A DNA stretch of 64,000 nucleotides. It comes from Mesorhizobium wenxiniae. GTDB lineage: Bacteria > Pseudomonadota > Alphaproteobacteria > Rhizobiales > Rhizobiaceae. Under the pieces are notes generated by a model. That model did not search any database. It was not told where the DNA came from and saw only the letters and a list, made by a program, of their open reading frames with translations. The position numbers were made by a program, and so were the translations under genes. Shown here piece after piece: positions 43,409 to 52,443 of this stretch; within the stretch, counting starts at the first letter, position 1, and every line of letters begins with the position of its first letter. The stretch is from positions 1 to 64,000 of the forward strand of contig NZ_NPKH01000027.1 in NCBI RefSeq assembly GCF_002284535.1, read 5' to 3'.

Positions 43409-44707
43409 TTAGCGATGATAGAAGGGATTCGGATAGAAAATGAAGCCGCCGGCGGCTTCGAGTTCGGCTACTGACGTGGTGACAGCCGCCTGCATACGGC
43501 TGTGAAGTTCGGCGAGCGCATCGTCGATCGAGCCCCGAAAGGCATGCAATCCCAACGGTTCCGGCACCCGGATATGCGCGCAGCGCGGCCCGGCCGGCTG
43601 CGGCACGAAACGGTTGATCGTGTCGCGCAGCGTGCCCTTGCAATAGTCGTTGCGGACGCGCTTCAGATGCTCGGCGATCTCCTCTTGCGTGATGCGCGAG
43701 TTAACTGAGGCCCACGGTCCGACGCGCTGGAGACGCTGGATCGTGTCCGCCAGCGTGCGGACCTGTTTTTGTCTCTCAGCGTCGCCGGTGTTTTCCCGCA
43801 GCCAGCGGCGCGACCGGCGCAAAAGCTCGGCGATCTCGTTGGCGCCGGGATCGAACGAAATGCCCTCCCCCAGGCGCCGACTCAATTCGAGCAGCAGTTG
43901 CGTCTGACGCGCTGCATACGAAGCCCGTTCGTCGGGTGCCATGCCACAGGCAATCTCATCGCGCGACAGCAACGTCGCATAGACATGGTGGACGCGCTCC
44001 GGCAGCGTATCGGCGGCACGGCGTTCGATCTTCAGGCTCTTCTCGACATACGCGCATTCCTGCGCCAGCGCCGGCTCGACATTTTTGGTGAAGGCGAGCT
44101 TCCAGACAACCGGCGCGATCCAAATCCTACAATCCTGATCCGTGGCGCGACCGCGCTTAAGCGCTTCGAACCCCATCTCGACCGCCCCCGGAAGGAGCGA
44201 ACCGACGACATTTGCATGCCAGCCGACGCCGCCTTCGGGATGCAAGAGAACACCATGCCCTTTCAGCGCCCAGGCGATCGAGTGTTCCTTGGCGGCCCCA
44301 CTGTTGCCGGGAATCTGGGCGATCAGATTGTTGGCCAGCCAGAATTTCTGCATGATCCGGCCGAGGCCGTTGACGACGCCATGCGTGGCCCAGGATGCCG
44401 CGAGCGGACTGACCTGCGAGACGATCTCCTTGTCGATCATCCAGTCGGTAAAGAATTCCGGATGGTTGGGCGTGATGAACGTCGCCTTGCCGGCGCCGCA
44501 ACAGGCCTTCAGCCGCTGCCGGTCGTCGTCGGGAAAGTCGATATGACGGACATTGGCGACGCCGCGCAATCCGGCCAGGCGGTTGAACGGCAACAGGTCG
44601 CGAAACCCGGGAATGCCATGCAGCATGACAACCCGGTTGACTACAGTCATGATCCTGATCAGCGCCGGATTGGGCCTCGGCGCCACGAACACATCGATTC
44701 TGCTCAA
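43409..44707 (-). CDS. PlsC-like lysophospholipid acyltransferase family protein
   Basis: The ~432-residue protein has the NHxxxxD acyltransferase motif as TPNHPEFFTDWMID, and the second block as LLHPEGGVGWH, which binds the glycerol phosphate. These fit transfer of an acyl chain to a lysolipid at the inner membrane. The C-terminal half (~residues 230-430) is helical and Arg/Glu-rich with no motif I recognise, longer than in classical PlsC. The start is uncertain: a TTG at 44707 after a G-rich site gives LSRIDVFVAP; an ATG at 44728 has no ribosome-binding site. Confidence 0.75.
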   Translation of the reverse strand: MSRIDVFVAPRPNPALIRIMTVVNRVVMLHGIPGFRDLLPFNRLAGLRGVANVRHIDFPDDDRQRLKACCGAGKATFITPNHPEFFTDWMIDKEIVSQVSPLAASWATHGVVNGLGRIMQKFWLANNLIAQIPGNSGAAKEHSIAWALKGHGVLLHPEGGVGWHANVVGSLLPGAVEMGFEALKRGRATDQDCRIWIAPVVWKLAFTKNVEPALAQECAYVEKSLKIERRAADTLPERVHHVYATLLSRDEIACGMAPDERASYAARQTQLLLELSRRLGEGISFDPGANEIAELLRRSRRWLRENTGDAERQKQVRTLADTIQRLQRVGPWASVNSRITQEEIAEHLKRVRNDYCKGTLRDTINRFVPQPAGPRCAHIRVPEPLGLHAFRGSIDDALAELHSRMQAAVTTSVAELEAAGGFIFYPNPFYHR

Positions 44708-44771
44708 CCCACCCCCCGATCGACCCATCGGCGTAGAAGTTGAGATGCAATTGCGGCGTGTTCAAGTCATG

Positions 44772-44874
44772 GCGCATGACCCCAAAAAATCGGAATCGAT
44801 TTTCGGAAAGGATCATGCGCAAAATCAAAGTGCTACAGCGTCCTTTGCGCGGCCAAGAACGCGCGGCGCTGTAG
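44772..44874 (+). repeat. Double-hairpin interspersed repeat, copy C
   Basis: It has the same architecture as copy B: outer arms GCGCATGA/TCATGCGC around the ATCGGAATCGATTTTCGG core, then CTACAGCG/CGCTGTAG. The inner arms of hairpin two are shorter (GCGCG/CGCGC). It lies between eipB and the acyltransferase gene. Confidence 0.85.
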
Positions 44875-44906
44875 GCGCCGCCTTCCCGGCGTGGTTAACC
44901 TGAAGC

Positions 44907-45737
44907 CTATTTCGGCGGACAGGCTTTCGACTGATCGAACAACGACAGATTGACCAGCTTGCCGGTCATCGAGAACTCGCCATAGTCCATGACGAGGTCG
45001 CGCGTGATGCCGTTGTCATGCAGCTTGAAGCTGATCCGGTACTCCGGCACCTCCTCGCCTGACTTGTCGGTGCCGTCGAAATAGGCAATGTCGACTGGCC
45101 AGTATTTGTCGGTGGCGAGTTTCGCCAATGCCGGCGCTTCCGGATCAGCTTTGTCGGCATCGGCTTTCTTGCCGACTACGACGGTGGTGGTCATCACTTT
45201 GTCGGCATCTTCCGAGCCGTCGAACAGGTTGGTTTCGTAGAAATTTTCGCCCTTTTCGGCCTTGTCGATCAGTTCGGCCAGATGCTGGGTCGGAAACTGG
45301 GTGGCAGCGAGTTCGAGGCTGCTCTTCTCCGGCTTGTCGATGTCGACCTTGAGGCCCTTCGTCTCCTTCGTCGCGGTGCCCTTCACCTCCTTGTCGAGGT
45401 TCTGGTCGACGAAGGATTTTGTCACGAACGAGAACGTCTTGCCTTCGGCGTCCTCGAAAGTGGTCGTCTGCTGGTCGGTCAGCTTTGTTGCATTATCGTT
45501 AGTGGCAATCTGGGTGACGAAGCGGAACTTCACCGTGTAGCCTTCGCAAGGTGAGCCGTTGAACTCATAGACCATGCGGCCGGAAATGCCGGTAATGCCG
45601 GAGCGATCGGAGGCTTTGTCCAGGCTCAGATCGTAAACCGCGCGATGCGCTTGCAGCGCCGGTACGGCAAAAGCCGGCGCCATCGAGAACACCGCTGGCA
45701 GCAGGACAGCGTGGAATGCGAGGCGTGTTGCGCGCAT
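44907..45737 (-). CDS. eipB: EipB family cell-envelope integrity protein (DUF1849)
   Basis: The 276-residue periplasmic protein has a signal peptide (MRATRLAFHAVLLPAVFSMAPAFA), then LQAHRAVYDLSLDKASDRSGI and GRMVYEFNGSPCEGYTVKFRF, typical of the DUF1849/EipB spiral beta-barrel family. EipB is needed for envelope integrity in Brucella. Two cysteines, one in the SPCEGY segment and one near the C-terminus (SKACPPK), match the conserved disulfide. The ATG at 45737 follows GGAG. Confidence 0.88.
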   Translation of the reverse strand: MRATRLAFHAVLLPAVFSMAPAFAVPALQAHRAVYDLSLDKASDRSGITGISGRMVYEFNGSPCEGYTVKFRFVTQIATNDNATKLTDQQTTTFEDAEGKTFSFVTKSFVDQNLDKEVKGTATKETKGLKVDIDKPEKSSLELAATQFPTQHLAELIDKAEKGENFYETNLFDGSEDADKVMTTTVVVGKKADADKADPEAPALAKLATDKYWPVDIAYFDGTDKSGEEVPEYRISFKLHDNGITRDLVMDYGEFSMTGKLVNLSLFDQSKACPPK

Positions 45738-45873
45738 GAGGGCTCCGATCATCGCGCCTGATGGCAGGCCGCAGGAAAGAGGGTCCAGCTTAAAAAAAGT
45801 CGTGGCGGAAGCGAGGCAAAAATAGCAATTTCGGCCCGGCCTGCCCGGCGTCATCAAGCAATAGGGAAATACC

Positions 45874-46338
45874 ATGAGCGAAACAATCGAAAAGCGGCTA
45901 AGCGGTCTCGGCGTGACGCTTCCGGTCGCAGCCGCGCCCGCCGCCAATTACGTGCCCTATTCCAGGTCAGGCAATCTGCTGTTCACCGCCGGACAGCTGC
46001 CGCTCAGCGAGGGCAAGCTGCAGGTGAGCGGACTGCTCGGCCGCGATGTCGACACCGCAAGCGGCAAGGAAGCGGCAAAATACTGCGCAATCAACATATT
46101 GGCGCAGGCCAAGGCAGCCCTTGGCGATCTTGAGAAAATCCGCCGCCTGGTGAAGATCACCGTCTTCGTCGCCTCGGCACCGGAATTTGTCGAACAGCAC
46201 CTGGTTGCCAACGGCGCCTCGGATTTTCTGGTTGCAGTGCTCGGCGATCACGGCAAACATGCCCGCTCCGCCGTCGGGGCCGCCTCCCTGCCGCTTAATG
46301 CCGCAGTGGAAATCGAAGCCATCTTCGAAGTCGAATGA
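45874..46338 (+). CDS. RidA family protein
   Basis: The 154-residue protein has the YjgF/YER057c/UK114 fold signatures VPYSRSGNLLFTAGQLPL and KHARSAVGAASLPLNAAVEIEA. Enzymes of this type remove reactive enamine/imine intermediates, but this longer subgroup (about 150 residues) is often functionally unassigned. It lies eight bases before the glycerophosphodiesterase gene. Confidence 0.88.
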   Translation: MSETIEKRLSGLGVTLPVAAAPAANYVPYSRSGNLLFTAGQLPLSEGKLQVSGLLGRDVDTASGKEAAKYCAINILAQAKAALGDLEKIRRLVKITVFVASAPEFVEQHLVANGASDFLVAVLGDHGKHARSAVGAASLPLNAAVEIEAIFEVE

Positions 46339-46345
46339 GCCAATC

Positions 46346-47074
46346 ATGACCGATCTTTCCTGGCTGACCGCCCGACCCGTTGCCCATCGCGGCCTCCACG
46401 ACATGAACAAGACGCGGTGGGAGAACACGCTTTCCGCCTTTGCCGCGGCAGCCGAACGCGGCTATGCGATCGAATGCGATGTGCATCTGTCGTCTGACCG
46501 CATCCCGGTCGTGATTCACGACAGCGATCTGAAGCGGCTGACCGGCAAGGACGGCTTCGTCTGGCAGCGAACGGCAGCGGAGATGACGGCGCTCAGGGTT
46601 GGCGGCACATCAGACCATCTACCGACTCTGCAGCAGGCACTCGACCTGGTCGATGGTCGTGTGCCGATGGTCGTCGAGCTGAAAGGGGTCCCCGGCCGGG
46701 ACGAAGGTCTGGTGGAAAGCGTCGGCGAGATGCTCAAGCACTACAAGGGCAAGGCGGCGATCATGTCGTTCGACCACTGGCTGATCCGCGATTTCCCGAA
46801 ACACGCGCCCGGCATTCCGGGCGGGCTGACCGCTTATGGCAAGGACGTCAAGCTGATCGAGGCGCATTTCGCCATGCTGGCGCACGACATCGCCTTCGCC
46901 TCCTACGCCGCCGGCGACCTGCCGAACCGGTTTGTCAGTTTCGTGCGCGAACGGCTCAAAATGCCGGTCATCACCTGGACCGTGCTCGACCAACCGGCGG
47001 TCGACCTGACCCTTAGATACGCCGACCAAATGACGTTCGAAGGATTCGAACCCGATCTTGTGCAGGTCGCTTGA
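46346..47074 (+). CDS. Glycerophosphodiester phosphodiesterase family protein
   Basis: The 242-residue TIM-barrel enzyme has the GDPD motifs VAHRGLHD, then WENTLSAFAAAAERGYAIECDVHLSSD (metal-binding Glu and Asp) and PVVIHDSDLKRLTG. MVVELKG gives a further metal ligand. No signal peptide is present, so it is likely cytoplasmic, releasing glycerol-3-phosphate from glycerophosphodiesters. It is probably co-transcribed with the RidA gene. Confidence 0.9.
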   Translation: MTDLSWLTARPVAHRGLHDMNKTRWENTLSAFAAAAERGYAIECDVHLSSDRIPVVIHDSDLKRLTGKDGFVWQRTAAEMTALRVGGTSDHLPTLQQALDLVDGRVPMVVELKGVPGRDEGLVESVGEMLKHYKGKAAIMSFDHWLIRDFPKHAPGIPGGLTAYGKDVKLIEAHFAMLAHDIAFASYAAGDLPNRFVSFVRERLKMPVITWTVLDQPAVDLTLRYADQMTFEGFEPDLVQVA

Positions 47075-47116
47075 AACCGAGCTTGCATGGACCGGCACGG
47101 AGCTTAAATAAGCCTC

Positions 47117-48334
47117 ATGGATCAAGGCGATGAAGGCGACGGGCAAACGGCGAATGGAGCGTATGCGATCCGGGTTGCCTCCGGCATCGGAGCCTTCACC
47201 TGCGCGGAATGGGATGGCCTCGGCGGTACCGCACGCGGCGATGCAGAAAACGGCTACAACCCCCTCGTTTCGTTCGCTTTTCTGAGCGCGCTTGAAGATT
47301 CGGGCTGCGCCGTGCAGCGCACCGGCTGGCGGGGCCATCATCTCAGGCTGGAGACAGCGCAGGGAAAACTGCTCGGTGCCGTTCCCTGCTACCTGAAATC
47401 GCACAGCCAGGGCGAGTATGTTTTCGATCACGGCTGGTCCGACGCGTTCGAGCGCGTCGGCGGGCGTTACTACCCAAAACTGCAATGCGCCGTGCCGTTC
47501 ACGCCGGTCACCGGTCCTCGCCTGCTGGTCAACAAGGGCGAGGACAGTCGCGCCGTGAAAGCCGGCTTGGCAGAAGGCCTGAAGGCGGTGACGGACAAGC
47601 TCGGCGTCTCTTCCGCGCACGTAACCTTCGCGCAGCAGAAGGATGTCGGGGCACTGGAAGCGGCGGGTTTCCTGCACCGCACCGACCAGCAGTTCCATTT
47701 CTTCAACGAAGGTTTTTCGACCTACGACGATTTTCTCGCCACTCTGGCGTCGCGCAAGCGCAAGGCCATGAAGAAGGAGCGGCGCGAGGCGCTCGCCCAC
47801 GGCATCTCGATCGACTGGCTGACCGGCAGGGATCTCACCGAAAGGATCTGGGACGACTTCTTTGCCTTCTACATGGATACCGGCAGCAGGAAATGGGGGC
47901 GGCCCTACCTCAACCGCGAGTTTTTCTCAATGATCGGCGAGCGCATGGCCGGCGACATCCTGCTGGTGATGGCCAAGCGCCATGGACGCTACATTGCCGG
48001 CGCTATCAATTTCATCGGTTCCGATGCGCTCTACGGCCGCAACTGGGGCTGCATCGAAGACCATCCGTTCCTGCATTTCGAGGTCTGCTATCACCAGGCC
48101 ATCGACTTCGCGATCGACCGTAAGCTGAAAGTGGTCGAAGCCGGCGCGCAAGGCGAGCACAAACTGGCGCGCGGCTATAGGCCGGTGACCATGCATTCGG
48201 CGCATTACATCGCGCATCCCGGCTTGCGCAACGCGGTCGCCGACTATCTCAGGCGCGAGCGGCGCGAAGTGGAGCGGATGGGCGACTATCTTGAAGAGCA
48301 CACGCCGTTCCGCAAGGATCTGGCGGACGGTTAG
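47117..48334 (+). CDS. GNAT/FemAB-like N-acyltransferase (DUF482)
   Basis: The 405-residue protein matches the DUF482/FemAB-like GNAT family: NPLVSFAFLSALEDSGC, LGAVPCYLKSHSQGEYVFDHGW, FLATLASRKRKAMKKERR and the C-terminal WGCIEDHPFLHFEVCYHQAIDFAI, ending AHYIAHPGLRNAVADYLRRE. Its substrate is unknown; a role in amino-acyl transfer is inferred from the family. The stop codon abuts a double-hairpin repeat. Confidence 0.85.
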   Translation: MDQGDEGDGQTANGAYAIRVASGIGAFTCAEWDGLGGTARGDAENGYNPLVSFAFLSALEDSGCAVQRTGWRGHHLRLETAQGKLLGAVPCYLKSHSQGEYVFDHGWSDAFERVGGRYYPKLQCAVPFTPVTGPRLLVNKGEDSRAVKAGLAEGLKAVTDKLGVSSAHVTFAQQKDVGALEAAGFLHRTDQQFHFFNEGFSTYDDFLATLASRKRKAMKKERREALAHGISIDWLTGRDLTERIWDDFFAFYMDTGSRKWGRPYLNREFFSMIGERMAGDILLVMAKRHGRYIAGAINFIGSDALYGRNWGCIEDHPFLHFEVCYHQAIDFAIDRKLKVVEAGAQGEHKLARGYRPVTMHSAHYIAHPGLRNAVADYLRRERREVERMGDYLEEHTPFRKDLADG

Positions 48335-48440
48335 GGCGACGCGTCCAATTGGACGCACAAAGCATGCTCTAACACTTTGAAATCTCCGCATCGTACTTTC
48401 CGAAAATCGATTCCGATTTTCGGGTTTGATGCGGTAGAGC
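48331..48440 (-). repeat. Double-hairpin interspersed repeat, copy D (inverted orientation)
   Basis: Read on the minus strand it shows outer arms CCGCATC/GATGCGG, the ATCGGAATCGATTTTCGG core, and a second hairpin TTAG.GC/GC.CTAA with inner GCGTCC/GGACGC. The end of the second hairpin includes the stop codon of the FemAB-like gene, and the repeat ends 25 bp before the HIT gene. Confidence 0.8.
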
Positions 48441-48464
48441 AAGGCACAATCCGGAGCGCACGCC

Positions 48465-48896
48465 ATGGCTGACCCCACCTACGACAGCAACAATATCTTC
48501 GCGAAAATCCTGCGCGGTGAAATACCGTCGCATCGCGTCTATGAAGATGACGCGATCGTTGCCTTCATGGATGTAATGCCGCAAGGGCCGGGTCATACGC
48601 TGGTTGTGCCGAAGGCGCAGTCGCGCAACCTGCTTGACGCGGACCCGGCAGTATTCGGCCCGCTCTTCGCCGTCGTGCAGAAGGTGGCGTTGGCGGTGAA
48701 GAAGGCCTTCGGCGCCGATGGTGTCACCATCCTGCAGTTCAACGAGCCTGCTTCGGGCCAGACCGTCTACCACCTCCATGTCCATGTCATTCCGCGCTTC
48801 CAGGGAATCCCTTTGAAGCCGCATAGCGGGCAGATGGAGAAACCGGAAGTGTTGACTGAGAACGCTGACAAGATACGAACAGAGCTGGGAAGCTGA
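48465..48896 (+). CDS. HIT family protein
   Basis: The 143-residue histidine-triad protein has the catalytic HLHVHVIPRF near residues 102-111 and the N-terminal FAKILRGEIPSHRVYEDD typical of HinT-like nucleotide hydrolases. It likely cleaves phosphoramidate-linked nucleotides in the cytoplasm. GGAG precedes the ATG at good spacing. Confidence 0.92.
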   Translation: MADPTYDSNNIFAKILRGEIPSHRVYEDDAIVAFMDVMPQGPGHTLVVPKAQSRNLLDADPAVFGPLFAVVQKVALAVKKAFGADGVTILQFNEPASGQTVYHLHVHVIPRFQGIPLKPHSGQMEKPEVLTENADKIRTELGS

Positions 48897-48947
48897 AGCC
48901 GGGCGTCGCGCACAACGCCTCCAGCATCCACTACCTCTTTATCCAAT

Positions 48948-48975
48948 AAAAAAGCCCCGTTTCCGGGGCTTTTTC
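48948..48975. terminator. Bidirectional terminator between HIT gene and clpA
   Basis: The stem AAAGCCCCG/CGGGGCTTT is flanked by A and T runs on both sides, so it works for both convergent genes. Confidence 0.9.
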
Positions 48976-48981
48976 AGGCCA

Positions 48982-51450
48982 TCACCCTTTGCGGGGCAGT
49001 TGCGGCACCAAGCTGCGCTTGCCGCCATCTTTGCCCTTGGGCTCCGCCTTCTGCGCGATCGCCTTTTTCGCGACGGGCTTCTTGCTGGCAGCCTTCTTGA
49101 GTTTCGGCGTGTCGTCCGGTTCTTCCTTCTTCGGCTTGACCGGCGCCTCGTCGGCGAGCGACTCGAGCTTCAGGCCGGTCTCGCCGGTCTCCTTCTTCTC
49201 GACGGTGACACGCACCGTGCCGCCCTTCTTGAGCTTACCGAACAGCACCTCGTCGGCCAGCGGCTTCTTGATGTGCTCCTGGATGACGCGGCCGAGCGGC
49301 CGTGCTCCCATGCGCTCGTCGTAGCCCTTCTCGGCCAGCCAGGCGATCGCTTCCTGCGACAGGTCGAAGGTGACGCCACGCTCGGAGAGCTGGGCCTCGA
49401 GCTGCATGACGAACTTCTGCACCACCTGGTGGATGACCGGAACCGGCAGCGAGCCAAACGGGATGATCGCATCGAGACGGTTGCGGAATTCCGGCGTGAA
49501 CAGCCGGTTGATCGCCTCGACATCATCGCCTTCGCGCTTGGTCGAGCCGAACCCGATCGCCGCGCGTTGCGCATCCGAAGCGCCCGCATTGGTGGTCATG
49601 ATCAGGATGACGTTGCGGAAGTCGATCTGCTTGCCGTTGTGGTCGGTCAGCTTGCCGTGGTCCATGACCTGCAGCAGGATGTTGAACAGGTCCGGATGCG
49701 CCTTCTCGACCTCGTCCAGCAACAGCACGCAATGCGGATGCTGGTCGACGCCGTCGGTCAACAGGCCACCCTGGTCGAAGCCGACATAGCCGGGAGGCGC
49801 GCCGATCAGCCGCGAGACGGTGTGGCGTTCCATATATTCCGACATGTCGAAGCGGATCAGCTCGACACCGAGCGAGGCGGCGAGCTGCTTTGCCACTTCG
49901 GTCTTGCCGACGCCGGTCGGTCCCGAGAACAGGTAGGAGCCGATCGGCTTCTCCGGTTCGCGCAGGCCGGCCCGCGCCAGTTTGATCGCCGAGGTCAATG
50001 CCGTGATCGCGGTGTCCTGACCGTAGACGACACGTTTCAACTCAACGTCGAGACCGGCCAGCACCTTCTCGTCGTCGGCGGAAACCGTCTTCGGCGGAAT
50101 GCGGGCGATGGTGGCGATCGTCGCTTCGATCTCCTTGATGCCGATAGTCTTCTTTCGCTTGGCCTCCGGCACCAGCATCTGCGAGGCGCCGGTCTCGTCG
50201 ATCACGTCTATTGCCTTGTCCGGCAGCTTGCGGTCGTTGATGTAGCGCGCCGACAGTTCGACCGAAGCCTTGATCGCCTCAGCCGTGTAGCGAACCTTGT
50301 GGAACTCCTCGAAATACGGCTTCAGACCCTTCATGATCTCGATGGCGTCCTCGATGGTCGGCTCGTTGACGTCGATCTTCTGGAAGCGCCGCACCAAAGC
50401 GCGGTCCTTCTCGAAAAACTGGCGGAACTCCTTGTAGGTGGTCGAGCCGATGCAGCGGATCGTTCCGGACGACAGCGCCGGCTTCAACAGGTTCGACGCA
50501 TCCATGGCGCCGCCCGACGTCGCCCCTGCCCCGATCACGGTGTGGATCTCGTCGATGAACAGAACCGCGCCCGGATAGTCCTCGAGTTCCTTGACGACCT
50601 GCTTCAGCCGCTCCTCGAAATCGCCGCGATAGCGGGTGCCGGCCAGCAATGTTCCCATGTCGAGCGCAAAGATGGTGGCGTTGTGCAGCACTTCCGGCAC
50701 GTCACCCTCGACGATGCGCTTGGCAAGGCCCTCGGCGATCGCCGTCTTGCCGACGCCGGGGTCGCCGACATAGAGCGGATTGTTCTTGGAGCGGCGGCAC
50801 AGCACCTGGATGGTGCGGTTGATCTCGGACCCCCGGCCGATCAGCGGATCGATCTTGCCGGCCTTGGCCTTGTTGTTCAGATTGATGCAATAGGCGGTGA
50901 GCGCGTCCTGCTGCTGCTTTTTCTTGCCGCCGTCCTCTTGCGGCTCGGCGCCGCTCTGGCCGCCCTGCTCGTCGTCGGCGCCGCGCGGCGACCGCGTCTC
51001 GGATGCGCCAGGACGCTTGGCGATGCCATGCGAAATGTAGTTGACCGCGTCGTAGCGGGTCATCTGCTGTTCCTGCAGGAAATAGGCGGCATGGCTCTCA
51101 CGCTCGGCGAAGATCGCAACGAGCACGTTGGCGCCGGAGACTTCCTCGCGGCCGGACGACTGCACATGGATCACCGCGCGCTGGATGACGCGCTGGAAAC
51201 CGGCCGTCGGCTTGGAATCCTCGTCGTAGCCGGTGACGAGGTTGTCGAGCTCGGTGTCGATATAGGTGAGAACCGTGTGCTTCAGCTCGTCGAGATCGAC
51301 GTTGCAGGCGCGCATGACCGCGGCCGCCTCGGTGTCGTCGATGAGAGCGAGCAGCAAATGTTCAAGGGTTGCGTATTCGTGGTGCCGCTCATTGGCGAGC
51401 GTCAGCGCCTGGTGAAGCGCCTTTTCCAGGCCTTGGGAGAAAGCCGGCAT
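48982..51450 (-). CDS. clpA: ATP-dependent Clp protease ATP-binding subunit ClpA
   Basis: The 822-residue AAA+ unfoldase has an N-terminal Clp_N domain (HHEYATLEHLLLALIDD), a first ATPase domain (GDPGVGKTAI, then VLFIDEIHTVIGAG) and a second one (GPTGVGKTEV, then VLLLDEVEKAHPD). It feeds substrates to ClpP and works with the ClpS adaptor encoded immediately upstream. The C-terminal ~55 residues form a Lys/Ala/Pro-rich tail (KKAASKKPVAKKAIAQK) not found in E. coli ClpA (758 residues). Confidence 0.95.
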   Translation of the reverse strand: MPAFSQGLEKALHQALTLANERHHEYATLEHLLLALIDDTEAAAVMRACNVDLDELKHTVLTYIDTELDNLVTGYDEDSKPTAGFQRVIQRAVIHVQSSGREEVSGANVLVAIFAERESHAAYFLQEQQMTRYDAVNYISHGIAKRPGASETRSPRGADDEQGGQSGAEPQEDGGKKKQQQDALTAYCINLNNKAKAGKIDPLIGRGSEINRTIQVLCRRSKNNPLYVGDPGVGKTAIAEGLAKRIVEGDVPEVLHNATIFALDMGTLLAGTRYRGDFEERLKQVVKELEDYPGAVLFIDEIHTVIGAGATSGGAMDASNLLKPALSSGTIRCIGSTTYKEFRQFFEKDRALVRRFQKIDVNEPTIEDAIEIMKGLKPYFEEFHKVRYTAEAIKASVELSARYINDRKLPDKAIDVIDETGASQMLVPEAKRKKTIGIKEIEATIATIARIPPKTVSADDEKVLAGLDVELKRVVYGQDTAITALTSAIKLARAGLREPEKPIGSYLFSGPTGVGKTEVAKQLAASLGVELIRFDMSEYMERHTVSRLIGAPPGYVGFDQGGLLTDGVDQHPHCVLLLDEVEKAHPDLFNILLQVMDHGKLTDHNGKQIDFRNVILIMTTNAGASDAQRAAIGFGSTKREGDDVEAINRLFTPEFRNRLDAIIPFGSLPVPVIHQVVQKFVMQLEAQLSERGVTFDLSQEAIAWLAEKGYDERMGARPLGRVIQEHIKKPLADEVLFGKLKKGGTVRVTVEKKETGETGLKLESLADEAPVKPKKEEPDDTPKLKKAASKKPVAKKAIAQKAEPKGKDGGKRSLVPQLPRKG

Positions 51451-51456
51451 GTTACC

Positions 51457-51801
51457 TCACTTCTTCTCCATCACGCATTGCAGCGGATGCTGATTCTGTC
51501 GGGCGGAATCCATGACCTGAGACACTTTGGTCTCGGCCACCTCGAATGTATAGACCCCGCACTCGCCCACTCCATGATTGTGAACATGTAGCATGATGCG
51601 TGTGGCGGCTTCACGGTCCTTCTGGAAAAAACGCTCCAGTACGTGAACCACGAATTCCATGGGCGTATAGTCGTCGTTGAGAATGAGGACCCGATAAAGG
51701 CTAGGCTTCTTGGTCTTGGTTTTGGTGCGCGTGATGACAGCCGTGCCGCGACCGGCCTCATTGCCGTCGTTGCCGTTTTGCATCCGCACCACATCTCTCA
51801 T
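51457..51801 (-). CDS. clpS: ATP-dependent Clp protease adaptor ClpS
   Basis: The ~114-residue adaptor delivers N-degron substrates to ClpA. The core LILNDDYTPMEFVVHVLERFF and MLHVHNHGVGECGVYTFEVAETK include the Asn-Asp and His residues that bind the N-terminal residue of substrates. It is followed six bases later by clpA. The start is uncertain: ATGs at 51861, 51801 and 51783 are all in frame, none with a strong ribosome-binding site. Confidence 0.93.
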   Translation of the reverse strand: MRDVVRMQNGNDGNEAGRGTAVITRTKTKTKKPSLYRVLILNDDYTPMEFVVHVLERFFQKDREAATRIMLHVHNHGVGECGVYTFEVAETKVSQVMDSARQNQHPLQCVMEKK

Positions 51802-51983
51802 GGCAGTCAAACCAATCGTCACGTAGCCCTGCCTTTTCGAATCCCCATACGAGTTCGACATGTAGGTCTTCGATGAACGATTTTAAGCCCTTCTGTTTAG
51901 CTGACAATATGGCTAGGTGGCCAAACTTGGCCGATTTTCGAAATCGTGAAGGCGGCAGAAACCCCTGATTTCAAATTGCCATG

Positions 51984-52013
51984 AAAAAACCCGGTCGCGC
52001 GTTCGCGACCGGG
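51984..52013 (-). terminator. Rho-independent terminator of the phasin gene
   Basis: On the minus strand ACCCGGTCGCG pairs with CGCGACCGGGT around a four-base loop and runs into TTTTTC. It lies ~45 bp after the phasin stop. Confidence 0.9.
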
Positions 52014-52055
52014 TCTGTCTTGCAGCCCTAGGGCCATCTTCACATTATAGCAAGA

Positions 52056-52385
52056 TTATTTCGCTTTTGCGACGATTGATTCGAACGGCTTGTAGGCTTC
52101 TTTGGCGAGTTCGGCATAGAGATCGCCTATCTTGGTCGCTTCGGCGACGAAGGCTTCGTACGACTGCTTGGCAAAATCGGACTGGATCTCGATCGCCTTC
52201 TCCAGCGACTTGGCCGACAACAGTTTCTCGGCTGCTGCGCTGCCGGCCTCGAAGCTTTTCTTGGTGTACTCGCCCGCCTCGGTGGCGATGGCCTGCGCAC
52301 CCTTGGAAAGGGATGCGAAGCTCTTCAAGCCGGTGTCGGCAAACTCCTTGCCGTATTTGCTGAAATCTTCATAGGTCTGGGTCAT
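52056..52385 (-). CDS. Phasin family protein
   Basis: The 109-residue amphipathic helical protein (TGLKSFASLSKGAQAIATEAGEYTKKSFE, then AIEIQSDFAKQSYEAFVAEATKIGDLYAELAKEAYKPFE) matches the phasin_2 family that coats polyhydroxybutyrate granules. The ATG at 52385 follows GGGAG. The upstream region carries two TGC-N3-GCA palindromes suggestive of PhaR control, and a strong terminator follows. It is monocistronic. Confidence 0.92.
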   Translation of the reverse strand: MTQTYEDFSKYGKEFADTGLKSFASLSKGAQAIATEAGEYTKKSFEAGSAAAEKLLSAKSLEKAIEIQSDFAKQSYEAFVAEATKIGDLYAELAKEAYKPFESIVAKAK

Positions 52386-52443
52386 TTCACGCTCCCTTGA
52401 CAGTTGCCGTTGAACGGTGGACGCGCCCTGTCCGGGGGCCGCG

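Noticed and set aside
49000..51591. 863-codon plus-strand open frame opposite clpA
   Set aside because: It shadows ClpA, whose Walker motifs and domains are intact on the minus strand, and shows no family similarity.
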